Source: Mammaliicoccus fleurettii (lineage in GTDB: Bacteria; Bacillota; Bacilli; Staphylococcales; Staphylococcaceae). From it: a DNA stretch of 64,000 nt. The position numbers were made by a program, and so were the translations under genes. Positions 26,590 to 37,157 of this stretch are shown here, in pieces. Location: positions 1 through 64,000 of the forward strand of contig NZ_RXWZ01000157.1 in NCBI RefSeq assembly GCF_003970575.1. The letters run 5' to 3'. Numbering within the stretch: position 1 is the stretch's first letter; every line of letters begins with the position of its first letter. The notes beneath the pieces are model-generated. The model saw only the letters and a program-made list of their open reading frames with translations. It had not been told where the DNA came from and did not search any database.

Positions 26590-28131
26590 ATGAAAAAATG
26601 GACAGGAATACTATCAATTGTCTTTGTTCTTACAATGGTGTTGGCCGCGTGTAGCCAAACTGGCAACAAAGGTAATGATTCAGATAAATTAAAGGTTAAA
26701 ACGACAGTTTACCCACTAAAATCTTTCATAGAACAGATTGGTGGCAAACACGTAGAAGTTGAATCAATTTATCCAGCAGGTACAGATTTACATAGTTATG
26801 AACCAACTCAAAAAGATATTTTAAATGCGAGTAAAGCGGATTTATTTGTATATACTGGTGACGATTTAGATGCTGTAGCTAAGAAAATAGCATCAACTAT
26901 TAAAAAAGATGATAAAAAACTATCTCTTCAAAATAGTATCGATCAATCAGCATTATTAACTGATCAACATGAACACGGTGATGAAAAAGAACACGACCAT
27001 GATCACGAACATGAAGGGCATCATCACGGTGGATATGACCCACACGTTTGGTTAGACCCTAAACTTAACCAAGAAATGATTAAAGGTATTAAAGATGAAT
27101 TAGTTAAAAAAGACCCTGATAATAAAAAATATTATGAGAAAAACTTTAAGAAATTAAATAAAGATTTAACTGATATTGATAAAGAAATTAAAGATATTAC
27201 GAAAGGTCACCAAGGTCATACAGTATTTATTTCACATGAGTCTATTGGATATTTAGCGAATCGTTATGGATTTGTTCAAAAAGGTGTCCAAAGTATGAAT
27301 GCAGAAGATCCTTCTCAAAAAGAATTAACTAAAATCGTAAAAGAAATTAAAGATACAGATGCAAAATATATTCTTTATGAAAACAATATTTCATCTAAAA
27401 TAACTGACACGATTAGAAAAGAAACAGATGCTAAGCCACTTTCATTTAGCAATATGGAATCATTAACGAAAGAACAATTAAATGAAAAAGACCTTTCTTA
27501 TCAGAAACTGATGAAAGAAAATATTAAAAGCATCGAAAAATCACTAAACGATAAAATTAAAACTAACGATGATAAAAAAGATTCAGCACATGATAAAGCA
27601 ATTGAACAAGGTTATTTTAAAGACAAGCAAGTTAAAGACCGTGAACTTACAGATTATGAAGGAGACTGGCAATCCGTTTATCCATATTTAAAAGACGGCA
27701 CACTTGATGAAGTATTTGAACATAAAGCTGAAGATGGTGACATGTCAGCAAAAGAATTTAAAGAATACTACGATAAAGGTTATAAAACAGATATAGAAAA
27801 GATAAAAATAGCAGACAACAAGATCAGTTTCACTAAAAATGGCCATACAACAACTGGAGAATACGAATATGATGGACATGACATTCTAAAGTATGAAAAA
27901 GGTAATAGAGGCGTGAGATATAGCTTTAAATTAAAAGGCGAATCAAGCGAGGATTTACCAAAATATGTACAATTTAGCGATCATAACATTTATCCTAAAA
28001 AAGCAGTTCATTTCCATATATTTGCAGGAGATGACAAAGATAAAGTACTTAAAGAGCTAGACAACTGGCCGACATATTACCCTTCAAAACTTTCTAAGGA
28101 TGAAGTAAAAGAAGAAATGTTGGCACATTAA
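26590..28131 (+). CDS. adcA: zinc-binding lipoprotein AdcA (ZnuA-ZinT fusion)
   Basis: A 513-residue surface lipoprotein that captures zinc for an ABC importer. The signal peptide ends at the lipobox LAAC (C21). The ZnuA-like domain has H68 (DLHSYEP), a histidine-rich loop at about 127-146, then H152 (DPHVW). A second domain from about residue 325 (GYFKDKQVKDRELTDYEG to the end) is ZinT-like, as in full-length AdcA. A GTG at 26581 is open, but AAAAGGAG fits the ATG at 26590. It stands alone; the AdcB/AdcC permease and ATPase must be elsewhere. A Zur box covers the start site. Confidence 0.93.
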   Translation: MKKWTGILSIVFVLTMVLAACSQTGNKGNDSDKLKVKTTVYPLKSFIEQIGGKHVEVESIYPAGTDLHSYEPTQKDILNASKADLFVYTGDDLDAVAKKIASTIKKDDKKLSLQNSIDQSALLTDQHEHGDEKEHDHDHEHEGHHHGGYDPHVWLDPKLNQEMIKGIKDELVKKDPDNKKYYEKNFKKLNKDLTDIDKEIKDITKGHQGHTVFISHESIGYLANRYGFVQKGVQSMNAEDPSQKELTKIVKEIKDTDAKYILYENNISSKITDTIRKETDAKPLSFSNMESLTKEQLNEKDLSYQKLMKENIKSIEKSLNDKIKTNDDKKDSAHDKAIEQGYFKDKQVKDRELTDYEGDWQSVYPYLKDGTLDEVFEHKAEDGDMSAKEFKEYYDKGYKTDIEKIKIADNKISFTKNGHTTTGEYEYDGHDILKYEKGNRGVRYSFKLKGESSEDLPKYVQFSDHNIYPKKAVHFHIFAGDDKDKVLKELDNWPTYYPSKLSKDEVKEEMLAH

Positions 28132-28137
28132 ATAAAG

Positions 28138-28174
28138 AAGAACCTAGACATTAATTTGTCTCAGGTTCTTTTTT
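28138..28174. terminator. adcA terminator, TGAGACAAAT family
   Basis: AAGAACCTAGACA pairs with TTGTCTCAGGTTCTT, with mismatches, and is followed by T. A 22-base sequence (AGCATTTATTTCATTTTTT...) is repeated at 28176 and 28211, across the end of the next gene. Confidence 0.82.
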
Positions 28175-28215
28175 AGCATTTATTTCATTTTTTATAATTG
28201 ATATATTTTCAGCAT

Positions 28216-29145
28216 TTATTTCATTTTTTTTAATTGTTTCAATATTACTTCTCTTTGTTTTTCAAGAGAAATTGGATCATTATATTGAGTTTGTTGTAAG
28301 TCTAATTTTATGACATGATTATTCTTGACTGCATCAAGGTTTTTCCAGTTAGTTGTTTGAGTAAATTGTGGAGTTTCACCCATTGTTGCTAGGATAATGT
28401 AATCGCCTGTATAATCAGAAAGTACTTCTTCAGATAATGTTGTCATATAAGCATTTTTAGTTTCTTTTTCTAATTTTTTAGGTTGAGTCATACCATAACC
28501 ACCGTAAACAATTTCTGTTCCGCGTCCATAGTTTTTACCGAAAGCTGTAAGACCTTTTGGCGTTGATTGAAGGACTGTAATTGTTTTTTCGTCTACTTTA
28601 TAGCCTAATGTTTTTTTATCTTTTTCTAGTTTATTTTCCCATTCTTTAATCCATTTTTTCGCTTTATCTTGTTCATTCACAATTTCTCCAAGCTCTTTAG
28701 TAGCAGATTTGTAATCTGATTTCATTGCGTCCATCTGTACAGTTGGCGCAATTTTTTTTAATTTATTGATGTTTTTATCTTCTTTAGTTGTGATGATCAA
28801 ATCTGGCTTTGTTTTAGCAACATCTTCTACATTATTTTGGCCTAACATTTTAGCCCCTTTAGTCGCTTCAGCTAAAGTTTGATTTTGTTTAACAAAATCA
28901 ATAACTCCTACTGGTTTATGACCAAACTCAACTAAAGCACCGATGTAGGTAGGGTGTAATACAACGATTCTTTTTGGATTTTTAGGTATATTAATTTTTT
29001 CACCATCATCTTGTTTAAATACTTTTGTTTTTGATGATGAATCTGATTTTGTTTCTGCTTCTGGCGATTTTTCTTTAGTATCTATACTGTTACAAGCAGC
29101 CAAGAATAATAATAAACATAAACAAAATGTTATCAATCTTTTCAT
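28216..29145 (-). CDS. iron-siderophore-binding lipoprotein, FhuD-like
   Basis: A 309-residue periplasmic-binding-type lipoprotein. The lipobox FLAAC places the lipidated cysteine at residue 18. The rest follows the FhuD2/FecB class: NPKRIVVLHPTYIGALVEFG, then VEDVAKTKPDLIITT, GRGTEIVYGGYG, DYIILATMGE and a final YNDPISLEKQREVI helix. FhuD2 binds hydroxamate siderophores; the tail matches it best, but the ligand is not proven. No permease is adjacent. A Fur box lies 20-40 bases upstream, so expression should rise in iron limitation. Confidence 0.85.
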   Translation of the reverse strand: MKRLITFCLCLLLFLAACNSIDTKEKSPEAETKSDSSSKTKVFKQDDGEKINIPKNPKRIVVLHPTYIGALVEFGHKPVGVIDFVKQNQTLAEATKGAKMLGQNNVEDVAKTKPDLIITTKEDKNINKLKKIAPTVQMDAMKSDYKSATKELGEIVNEQDKAKKWIKEWENKLEKDKKTLGYKVDEKTITVLQSTPKGLTAFGKNYGRGTEIVYGGYGMTQPKKLEKETKNAYMTTLSEEVLSDYTGDYIILATMGETPQFTQTTNWKNLDAVKNNHVIKLDLQQTQYNDPISLEKQREVILKQLKKMK

Positions 29146-29164
29146 AATATAAACCTCCTATTTA

Positions 29165-29185
29165 ATTGATAATGATAATTAATAT
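29165..29185. promoter_or_regulatory. Fur box before the siderophore-binding gene
   Basis: TTGATAATGATAATTAATATC matches the Fur consensus built from GATAAT hexamers. It lies immediately upstream of the minus-strand lipoprotein gene. Confidence 0.82.
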
Positions 29186-29299
29186 CAATTAAATTATATC
29201 AAGCAATCTTCAAAATTCAATACCTTATTTATATATATTTGACTTTGATTCGATATATCTATATCTTTACCTTGTATATAAATAAAAGGGGTGAAGAAT

Positions 29300-30214
29300 T
29301 TGGTTAAACGATTAATTAGTGCAAATGCTTCAGATATTTCGGGATTTTCTACAGAAGAATTAAAACAAAGTATTAAAGCGAGTGAAGGTAGAACAGTATT
29401 GAGTGAAAATGTTGTTGTACATATGCCAGCTTTAGTACAAGATATAACAAATGCAGAAATGGCATCTGCTTTCGGAGCAGATATGATACTGTTGAATGCT
29501 TTAGATGTTATAGAACCAGATATACAAGGGTTATATAATGAAGAATATAAAGGGACTGGAAATGCTGTTCAAGATTTGAAACATCTTGTAGGTAGACCAA
29601 TCGGGGTTAACTTGGAACCAGTTGACGATAAAGCAAAAATGGCCGAAGTGAAACTAGATATATCTTCTGGTAGAAAAGCGACAAAAGAAACTTTTGAACA
29701 AGCTAAAAAATTAGGCTTTGATTTTGTATGTTTAACTGGTAATCCAGCAACTGGTGTAACAAACGAACATATTTTAGAAGCGGTTAAAATTGGGAAAACA
29801 CATTTTGATGGATTAATTATTGCAGGAAAAATGCATGGTTCAGGTGTAGATGAGCCAGTTGTTAATTTAGAGGCAATTAAACAATTTGTGGAAGTTGGTG
29901 CAGACATTATATTAGTACCTGCTGTAGGAACTGTCTGGGGTGTAAGTGAAGACGAAGTGCGTGAGGCAGTTCAAGTAGCACATCGTAGTGGAGCCCTCGT
30001 AATGAGCGCAATCGGAACATCACAAGAAGGATCAGATGAAGCTACAATAAGAGAAATCGCAATTAAAAATAAAACACTCGGTGTGGATATACAACATATC
30101 GGTGATGCCGGTTATGGCGGCTTAGCACCAGTAGAAAATATATATGCAATGAGTAAAGCCATAAGAGGTCAGCGACATACAGTATCTAGAATATCAAGAT
30201 CTATAAATAGATAA
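29300..30214 (+). CDS. uncharacterised TIM-barrel-like protein
   Basis: A 304-residue soluble protein I cannot name. Regularly spaced beta-strand-like segments (ADMILLNALD, RPIGVNLEP, FDFVCLTGNPATGV, FDGLIIAGKMHGSG, ADIILVPAVGTVWG, ALVMSAIGTSQEGSDE, HIGDAGYGG) suggest a TIM barrel with phosphate-binding loops. Similar proteins occur near beta-glucoside PTS genes in other Firmicutes, as I recall. It is the last gene before the repeat array upstream of such an operon here. A GTG at 29291 has no room for an SD. GGGGTGA fits TTG at 29300, which is used. Confidence 0.6.
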   Translation: MVKRLISANASDISGFSTEELKQSIKASEGRTVLSENVVVHMPALVQDITNAEMASAFGADMILLNALDVIEPDIQGLYNEEYKGTGNAVQDLKHLVGRPIGVNLEPVDDKAKMAEVKLDISSGRKATKETFEQAKKLGFDFVCLTGNPATGVTNEHILEAVKIGKTHFDGLIIAGKMHGSGVDEPVVNLEAIKQFVEVGADIILVPAVGTVWGVSEDEVREAVQVAHRSGALVMSAIGTSQEGSDEATIREIAIKNKTLGVDIQHIGDAGYGGLAPVENIYAMSKAIRGQRHTVSRISRSINR

Positions 30215-30218
30215 TATG

Positions 30219-30252
30219 AAAAATCCAACTGCAGAGGCAGTTGGATTTTTTT
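30219..30252 (+). terminator. terminator of the TIM-barrel-like gene
   Basis: The arms AAATCCAACTGC and GCAGTTGGATTT enclose an AGAG loop, followed by a T run. Confidence 0.95.
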
Positions 30253-30278
30253 CATTTATTGAAAGATATGTATTTTCT

Positions 30279-30566
30279 GGACCGATAAAAAAAATTACAG
30301 GTCCAGAAACGCAAAATACGGACCGATAAAAAAAATTACCGGTCCAGAAATGAGAAATACGGACCGATAAAAAAATTACCGGTCCAGAAACGAGAAATGC
30401 GGACCGATAAAAATAATTAGCGGTCCAGAAACGAGAAATACGGACCGATAAAAAAATTTAGCGACCCGAAAACGCAAAATACAGGCCGATAAAAATAAAT
30501 AGCGACCCGAAAACCCGAAATACAGGCCGATAAATAAAATTATCGACCCGAAAACCCGAACCCCGA
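30279..30566 (+). repeat. 41-bp tandem array G1 (7 units)
   Basis: Seven units of about 41 bp start at GGACCG. The first four form a stem GGACCG/CGGTCC (the very first has AGGTCC). The last three change to GGCCG or GGACCG with CGACCC. An A-rich stretch fills the loop and an AGAAACGAGAAATAC-like tract links units. The related array G2 lies on the other side of the operon that follows. Confidence 0.9.
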
Positions 30567-30621
30567 AAACCCCCTAAACCAATATCCAAATTCAAAACAG
30601 TTCTACTTAAATATCATGCAT

Positions 30622-30676
30622 TTCCGTAATACTACGGAACTTTTCAAGATGCTACTCTATAATGAAAGCGTTTACA
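30622..30676 (+). promoter_or_regulatory. PTS operon promoter: activator dyad, -10 and cre site
   Basis: The dyad TTCCGTAATACTACGGAA (30622-30639) lies where a -35 box would be, with no recognisable -35. A perfect TATAAT (30658-30663) follows. A cre site fully matching the CcpA consensus, ATGAAAGCGTTTACA (30662-30676), overlaps it. This predicts activation by the operon's LicR-like protein and glucose repression by CcpA. Confidence 0.82.
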
Positions 30677-30720
30677 ATATAAGTGTATTAAGAAAAGTTT
30701 GGTTAAAGGAGGAATATTGA

Positions 30721-32151
<1,431 letters not shown>

Positions 32152-32169
32152 AACACGGAGGTTTTTATT

Positions 32170-32496
32170 ATGAAAAAAGCTTTAATTATATGTGCAGCAG
32201 GGATGTCATCATCTTTAATGGCTAAAAAAACAACAAATTATTTAAAAGAACAAGGACATGATATTGAAGTAGATGCAATTTCAGCAAATGAAGGTGCAAG
32301 AATGATTGAAAAACAATCTTTCGATTTATATTTAGTAAGTCCACAAACAAAAATGTATTTCAAAAAATTAAAAGAAGCTGGTGATAAAGTGAATAAGCCA
32401 GTCGTTAATATACCGCCACAAGCTTATGTTCCGATTCCAATGGGCATTGAAAAATTGGCGAGTGTAATTTTGCAAGGGATGGAAGAAACGGTATAA
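32170..32496 (+). CDS. PTS lactose/cellobiose-type EIIB
   Basis: A 108-residue cytoplasmic phosphocarrier. The phosphorylated cysteine is C8 in IICAAGMSSSLM. The length and fold are those of LicB/CelA, the cellobiose branch of the family. It accepts phosphate from the separate EIIA (34526) and passes it to the sugar bound by EIIC (35390). An ACGGAGG site precedes the ATG. Confidence 0.92.
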   Translation: MKKALIICAAGMSSSLMAKKTTNYLKEQGHDIEVDAISANEGARMIEKQSFDLYLVSPQTKMYFKKLKEAGDKVNKPVVNIPPQAYVPIPMGIEKLASVILQGMEETV

Positions 32497-32523
32497 TACT
32501 CTCTATGAAATGAGGGGAAGCTT

Positions 32524-34512
32524 ATGCTAAGTCAAAGAGAAATAGAGATACTCAGTTATTTATCACAACGACGCAACGAATTTGTTAAAAGTTCAGAAAT
32601 TGCGACTATGCTACAACTCTCAGATAGAACGATTAGAAAATATGTCAAAACATTAAAGCCTGAAGTAGAAAAAAATGGTGCAACGCTCATTGCTAAGCAA
32701 GGGTATGGATACCAACTCAAAATAGACTTAATGATAGAATTTGAAAATTTTTTAAAACGTTATTTATCTAAAAATGGTCCAGAGCAAGAAAATATCAATG
32801 ATTCTAAAGATAGACAGTATTACATTTTAAACTTGTTACTTTTTAATAAGGTAAGTATTACGATTGAGCAACTAAGTGAGCAATTATATATTTCAAGGTC
32901 TACAGTTTCTCAAGATATTGCATCTATTAAAAATATTATTGCTCAGTATAATCTAGGGATTGTGAGCAAGCAACAGCATGGTATAGCGATTGAAGGGGAT
33001 GAAAGAGATAAACGTCATTTTATAATGGATTATTTCTTAGGAAATCATTTCTTTCATTCTATTAATAAATATTTTCAAGAAACACCACTTTTACTACAAA
33101 TCAATATGGAAGAATTGGCGATCATTGTAGTTGATGAGACGAGAGAATCTAAAGTATACCTTTCAGATTATATACTTCAAAATCTAGTGTTACATCTTGG
33201 GCTCATGATTAGACGATTATTAGATGGTTATAGTTTGAAGACAATCACTTCAAATGAAGAAGTGCTAACTGAAAATGAATTATCAGTTGCAAGAAAAATT
33301 CTAAATCGTGTTGAACGAATTTATAAAATATCATTTCCAGAAGAAGAAGCTAAATACATCAGCTTGCACATTATGACTAAGGGTTCTCAACTTCAAAATC
33401 AAGATGCTCAGAGTGACTTATCACAGAGAGTGTCAAAAATATTAAATAAAATAGAAAAAGATTTAGGGTTTCCGATGTCGTCTGATAGTCAACTTTTATA
33501 TGGTTTAGTTACACATTTAGAACCATTAATAAAGCGCATTCAGAATAAATTTCATTTAGAAAATCCAATATTACATGATATTAAAGCGCAAAATGAATCA
33601 TCACTTACTATGACTAAGACATATTTTGGAGAGTTAGAAGAACTGAAAAATCAAGAAGTGAGTGATGGAGAATGGGCATACTTAACTTTACATTTACTAG
33701 CAGCAATTGAAAAATATTACCAGCGTGAAAAGTTAAATGTGCTAGTGATTTGTGCGACAGGCTATGGAAGTGCTCAAATGCTCAAAGTCAGAGCTGAAAG
33801 AGAATTTAGTTTACAAATGAATATAGTCGATGTAATTAGCTACTATGAAATAACCGATGAAAAATTAGAACATATTGATTTAATTATTTCATCTATTGAT
33901 CTATCTACAATTGTGTTTAAAGTACCAGTTATTCAAGTGAATGTGTTACTTAACGAACAAGATATTAAAAAAATAAATACATTTATTCATCATCATGATA
34001 ATAAATTTTCATATAATGATGCATTAGAAGAAAATGTTGCAACAGAACAATATAGCTTGTTCTTTAACCAATATTGTAATGAAAGTTCATTTAATTATAT
34101 TGAAGAGGCGATAACGAAAGAGGCGCTTTTTGACCTTTTAATTAAACAATTGAGTTTAAAAGAAGAGCAAGATTTTGAAGATAAATTGCGAAGACAACTC
34201 AATTTTAGAGAAGAATTGAGTACGGTTGTATTTAGTGATGATGTAGCTGTTCCTCATACTGCACAACCAGTAGGCGATTATTCAAGCATAGCTGTAGCGC
34301 TCGTACCTAATGGTGTGTATTGGGACGAACAACATCAACAAATCAAACTTGTCATTATGTTATCCCCTTCAAAATATAATGACAATGAGCTCAAAACGAT
34401 TATTGATATTATCGTTAATTTAATTGATTCTGATGAAAAAATAGCAGAAATCATGAATTGCAAAGATTATAACAGCTTTAAAAATTATATGGTCGGTCAA
34501 TATCATAAATAA
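32524..34512 (+). CDS. LicR-type PTS-regulated transcriptional activator
   Basis: A 662-residue multidomain regulator. An N-terminal HTH (residues 1-65) and an Mga/BglG-like HTH (about 95-160) are followed by two PRDs. Conserved histidines are H224 and H282 in PRD1 and H331 and H390 in PRD2. An EIIB-like domain with C410 (VICATGYGS) and a C-terminal EIIA-like domain with H578 (VAVPHTA) complete it. This is the LicR/ManR layout: HPr phosphorylation of a PRD activates, and EIIB phosphorylation in the absence of sugar inactivates. It probably binds the dyad before the operon's promoter. Lying inside the operon, it would amplify its own expression. Confidence 0.92.
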   Translation: MLSQREIEILSYLSQRRNEFVKSSEIATMLQLSDRTIRKYVKTLKPEVEKNGATLIAKQGYGYQLKIDLMIEFENFLKRYLSKNGPEQENINDSKDRQYYILNLLLFNKVSITIEQLSEQLYISRSTVSQDIASIKNIIAQYNLGIVSKQQHGIAIEGDERDKRHFIMDYFLGNHFFHSINKYFQETPLLLQINMEELAIIVVDETRESKVYLSDYILQNLVLHLGLMIRRLLDGYSLKTITSNEEVLTENELSVARKILNRVERIYKISFPEEEAKYISLHIMTKGSQLQNQDAQSDLSQRVSKILNKIEKDLGFPMSSDSQLLYGLVTHLEPLIKRIQNKFHLENPILHDIKAQNESSLTMTKTYFGELEELKNQEVSDGEWAYLTLHLLAAIEKYYQREKLNVLVICATGYGSAQMLKVRAEREFSLQMNIVDVISYYEITDEKLEHIDLIISSIDLSTIVFKVPVIQVNVLLNEQDIKKINTFIHHHDNKFSYNDALEENVATEQYSLFFNQYCNESSFNYIEEAITKEALFDLLIKQLSLKEEQDFEDKLRRQLNFREELSTVVFSDDVAVPHTAQPVGDYSSIAVALVPNGVYWDEQHQQIKLVIMLSPSKYNDNELKTIIDIIVNLIDSDEKIAEIMNCKDYNSFKNYMVGQYHK

Positions 34513-34525
34513 AGGGGTTTAGCTT

Positions 34526-34849
34526 ATGGAACAAGAAGAAATTCAAGTTGTTGCGTTTGAAATTATTTTACATAGTGGTACTGCGCGTACAAATATACAT
34601 GATGCTTTTAAAAATATGCGCGAGGATAACTATGAGCTAGCTGAGCAAATATTAGATGAAGCAAATCAAGAAATAACTTTAGCGCATCAATCTCAAACTG
34701 ATTTATTACAAAAATATGCATCAGGTGAATCCATTAATATGGAAATTATTATGGTTCATGCTCAGGATCATCTTATGACTACAATGACTTTAAGAGAGGT
34801 AGCTATCGAGATGCTTCACTTATATAAAAAAGTAAATGATGCACTTTAA
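34526..34849 (+). CDS. PTS lactose/cellobiose-type EIIA
   Basis: A 107-residue helical phosphocarrier of the trimeric lactose/cellobiose class. The phosphorylated histidine is H78 in MVHAQDHLM, and a second conserved region is ILHSGTARTNIHDAF. It is encoded 13 bases after the regulator and takes phosphate from HPr to EIIB. Confidence 0.92.
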   Translation: MEQEEIQVVAFEIILHSGTARTNIHDAFKNMREDNYELAEQILDEANQEITLAHQSQTDLLQKYASGESINMEIIMVHAQDHLMTTMTLREVAIEMLHLYKKVNDAL

Positions 34850-34863
34850 AAGAGGGATAAAAA

Positions 34864-35367
34864 ATGGATAAAAAAACAAAAGTGGAATTTGAAAAAAATA
34901 GAAAAGAAACAAGTCTTAAAGCAATGTACTTTAATCGATTTTTATTAATCAGATATATGTCAGCTTTGTTCTTTTTCTCAAATCTATATTGGTTTTTTAC
35001 ACTTGTGATGAGTCGCTCATTAACTTTGGTCATACCACTTGTACTAATGATCATCATTTTAATAAGTGTTGCAGAGCAAGTGCGAATGTATGGTAATCAT
35101 TCGAACAATGTTAAATATACACAGTCTTGCTTTTTAAGTTTATTCGCGGTCAATGTAGCATTAATACCAATAATATTATTAACACCTTTATTTCAATATT
35201 TATATCCATTTATAGTCGACCAAACGAGTTCAAGGTTAATTGTAGCTGGTGTACTTGTCGGAGGATTAGCCGTTAGTGGTTTCATTTTGTTTAGATTATA
35301 TAATATTCGACATAACAAAGATTGGCATTATAAACGATTACAAAGGTTTGAAAATGCAATGAACTAA
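34864..35367 (+). CDS. unknown membrane protein inside the PTS operon
   Basis: A 167-residue protein with an N-terminal basic stretch and four predicted helices (about residues 27-47, 50-70, 87-115 and 123-145). It has no recognisable domain or catalytic motif. It lies between EIIA (14 bases) and EIIC (22 bases) with a good SD (AAGAGGGATA), so it is expressed with the PTS. It may help assemble or tune the permease, but this is inferred only from position. Confidence 0.7.
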   Translation: MDKKTKVEFEKNRKETSLKAMYFNRFLLIRYMSALFFFSNLYWFFTLVMSRSLTLVIPLVLMIIILISVAEQVRMYGNHSNNVKYTQSCFLSLFAVNVALIPIILLTPLFQYLYPFIVDQTSSRLIVAGVLVGGLAVSGFILFRLYNIRHNKDWHYKRLQRFENAMN

Positions 35368-35389
35368 ACAAAGAAAAGGGGTCTAGGTT

Positions 35390-36745
35390 ATGGAATCAGA
35401 AAATAAAGTTTTTGCTTTTTTAGAGAAGTATTTAATGGGTCCAATGGGGAAAATAGCTTCATTTAGAATTGTAAGAGCAATCATGGCTGCTGGTATGGCT
35501 TGTATACCATTTACAATTGTTGGTTCGATGTTTTTAGTATTAAATGTTATACCGCAAACCTTTACGTTTTTAGAAGGATTTTGGAATAGTACCTTTTTAA
35601 AAATTGGTGACTTATACATGTTAGCCAATAAGGCAACAATGGGCATATTAGCATTGTATTTCTGTTTAGTTATCGGTTATGAATACACAAAAATTTATGC
35701 TGATGAAGAAGATTTAGAAGTTAATCCGCTTAACGGTGCATTATTATCTATGTTTGCATTTTTCATGGCAATACCACAATTAATAATGGAAGACGGTAAG
35801 ATGGTTCTTGTGAACATCATGAAAAAAGATGTCAACATATTTAATGGCTGGGAGATGTCAGGGGATGGTGTAAGTAGGCTTGGCACGACTGGGATATTTA
35901 CAGCTATTATAATGTCCATCATCGCTGTACAATTATATAGATTATGTGTGAAACGCCAATGGATTATTAAGATGCCAGAAGCAGTTCCTGAAGGTGTTTC
36001 CAGATCCTTCACAGCTTTAATTCCAGCATTCTTAGTTGCTTTTGTCATACTAACTTTCACAGGTATTTTAGTAGCATTTAATACGGATATCTTTAAAATA
36101 ATTGCAGTACCATTTGGATTTGTAGTGTACTTGACGAGTAGTTGGTTAGGAATTTTAGTTATATACTTCTTAATACATGCACTTTGGATAGTAGGTATTC
36201 ACGGCGCAAATATCATCAGTGCATTTATTACACCAATCGTACTTACAAATATGCAGCTAAATATAGAAGGCGCAAACATCCCATTTGCAGGAGAATTCCA
36301 AAATTCATTCGTTGTAATGGGAGGTTCAGGTGCAACATTAGGGTTATGTATCTTTATAGCTTTCTTAGCTAAATCAGAACAATTAAAAGTATTAGGTAAA
36401 GCTTCATTAGTACCAGGTTTATTCAATATCAATGAACCACTCGTATTCGGTTTGCCAATCGTTTATAATCCATTCTTAGCAATACCATTCTTCTTAGCAC
36501 CAATGGTATCAGCTTCAATAGGTTACTGGACAATCAAATTAGAACTTGTACAACCAATCATCGCACAAGTACCATGGCCATCACCTATAGGATTTGGCGC
36601 ATTTATTGGTACAGCAGGTAGTCTAATGGCCGTATTAGTATCACTTATTTGTGGATTTGTAGTATTCTTAATATGGTTCCCATTCATTAAAATATATGAT
36701 AAAAAACTAGTAGAACAAGAAAAAGGTAATGACGCTTTAATATAA
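35390..36745 (+). CDS. PTS cellobiose-type EIIC permease
   Basis: A 451-residue membrane permease of the lactose/cellobiose IIC family, with about ten hydrophobic segments. Family marks are the N-terminal FLEKYLMGPMGKIASFRIVRAI, WIVGIHGANIISA, GGSGATLGLCIF, LFNINEPLVFGLPIVYNP and WPSPIGFGAFIGT. The glutamate of INEPL and the histidine of GIHGAN are expected sugar-site residues. It is the last gene of the operon, closed by a strong terminator. Confidence 0.92.
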   Translation: MESENKVFAFLEKYLMGPMGKIASFRIVRAIMAAGMACIPFTIVGSMFLVLNVIPQTFTFLEGFWNSTFLKIGDLYMLANKATMGILALYFCLVIGYEYTKIYADEEDLEVNPLNGALLSMFAFFMAIPQLIMEDGKMVLVNIMKKDVNIFNGWEMSGDGVSRLGTTGIFTAIIMSIIAVQLYRLCVKRQWIIKMPEAVPEGVSRSFTALIPAFLVAFVILTFTGILVAFNTDIFKIIAVPFGFVVYLTSSWLGILVIYFLIHALWIVGIHGANIISAFITPIVLTNMQLNIEGANIPFAGEFQNSFVVMGGSGATLGLCIFIAFLAKSEQLKVLGKASLVPGLFNINEPLVFGLPIVYNPFLAIPFFLAPMVSASIGYWTIKLELVQPIIAQVPWPSPIGFGAFIGTAGSLMAVLVSLICGFVVFLIWFPFIKIYDKKLVEQEKGNDALI

Positions 36746-36753
36746 GGGGAAAT

Positions 36754-36785
36754 AAATGGCTGAGACAAATTTGTCTCAGCCATTT
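36754..36785. terminator. PTS operon terminator, TGAGACAAAT family
   Basis: AAATGGCTGAGACAAA pairs perfectly with TTTGTCTCAGCCATTT. The distal pairs ATGG/CCAT are private to this copy. Confidence 0.93.
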
Positions 36786-36813
36786 TGTATTTGATGTGGT
36801 ATTTCGGGTTTCT

Positions 36814-37148
36814 GGACCGATAAAATAAATTAGCGGTCCAGAAATGAGAAATACGGACCGATAAAAATAATTAGCGGTCCAGAAATGAGAAATACGGACC
36901 GATAAAAAAATTAGCGGTCCAGAAACGAGAAATACGGACCGATAAAAATAATTAGCGGTCCAGAAATGAGAAATACGGACCGATAAAAATAAATATCGAC
37001 CCGGAAACGTGAAATACGGACCGATAAAAATAAATATCGACCCGGAAACGTGAAATACAGGCCGATAAAAATAAATAGCGACCCGAAAACGCGAAATACA
37101 GGCCGATAAAAATAAATATCGACCCGAAAACCAAGAATTTTCGGGTCG
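36814..37148 (+). repeat. 41-bp tandem array G2 (8 units) ending in a hairpin
   Basis: Same family and orientation as G1. The first four units are GGACCG/CGGTCC, the next two GGACCG/CGACCC and the last two GGCCG/CGACCC: the same direction of change as in G1. The final unit runs into the stem CGACCCGAAAA/TTTTCGGGTCG (37120-37148), which may end the minus-strand phn operon. It fills the gap between the PTS and phn operons. Confidence 0.9.
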
Positions 37149-37157
37149 CTTCCACTG

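Noticed and set aside
36952-37155. 67-residue minus-strand ORF
   Set aside because: A translation of array G2, with repeated peptide words.
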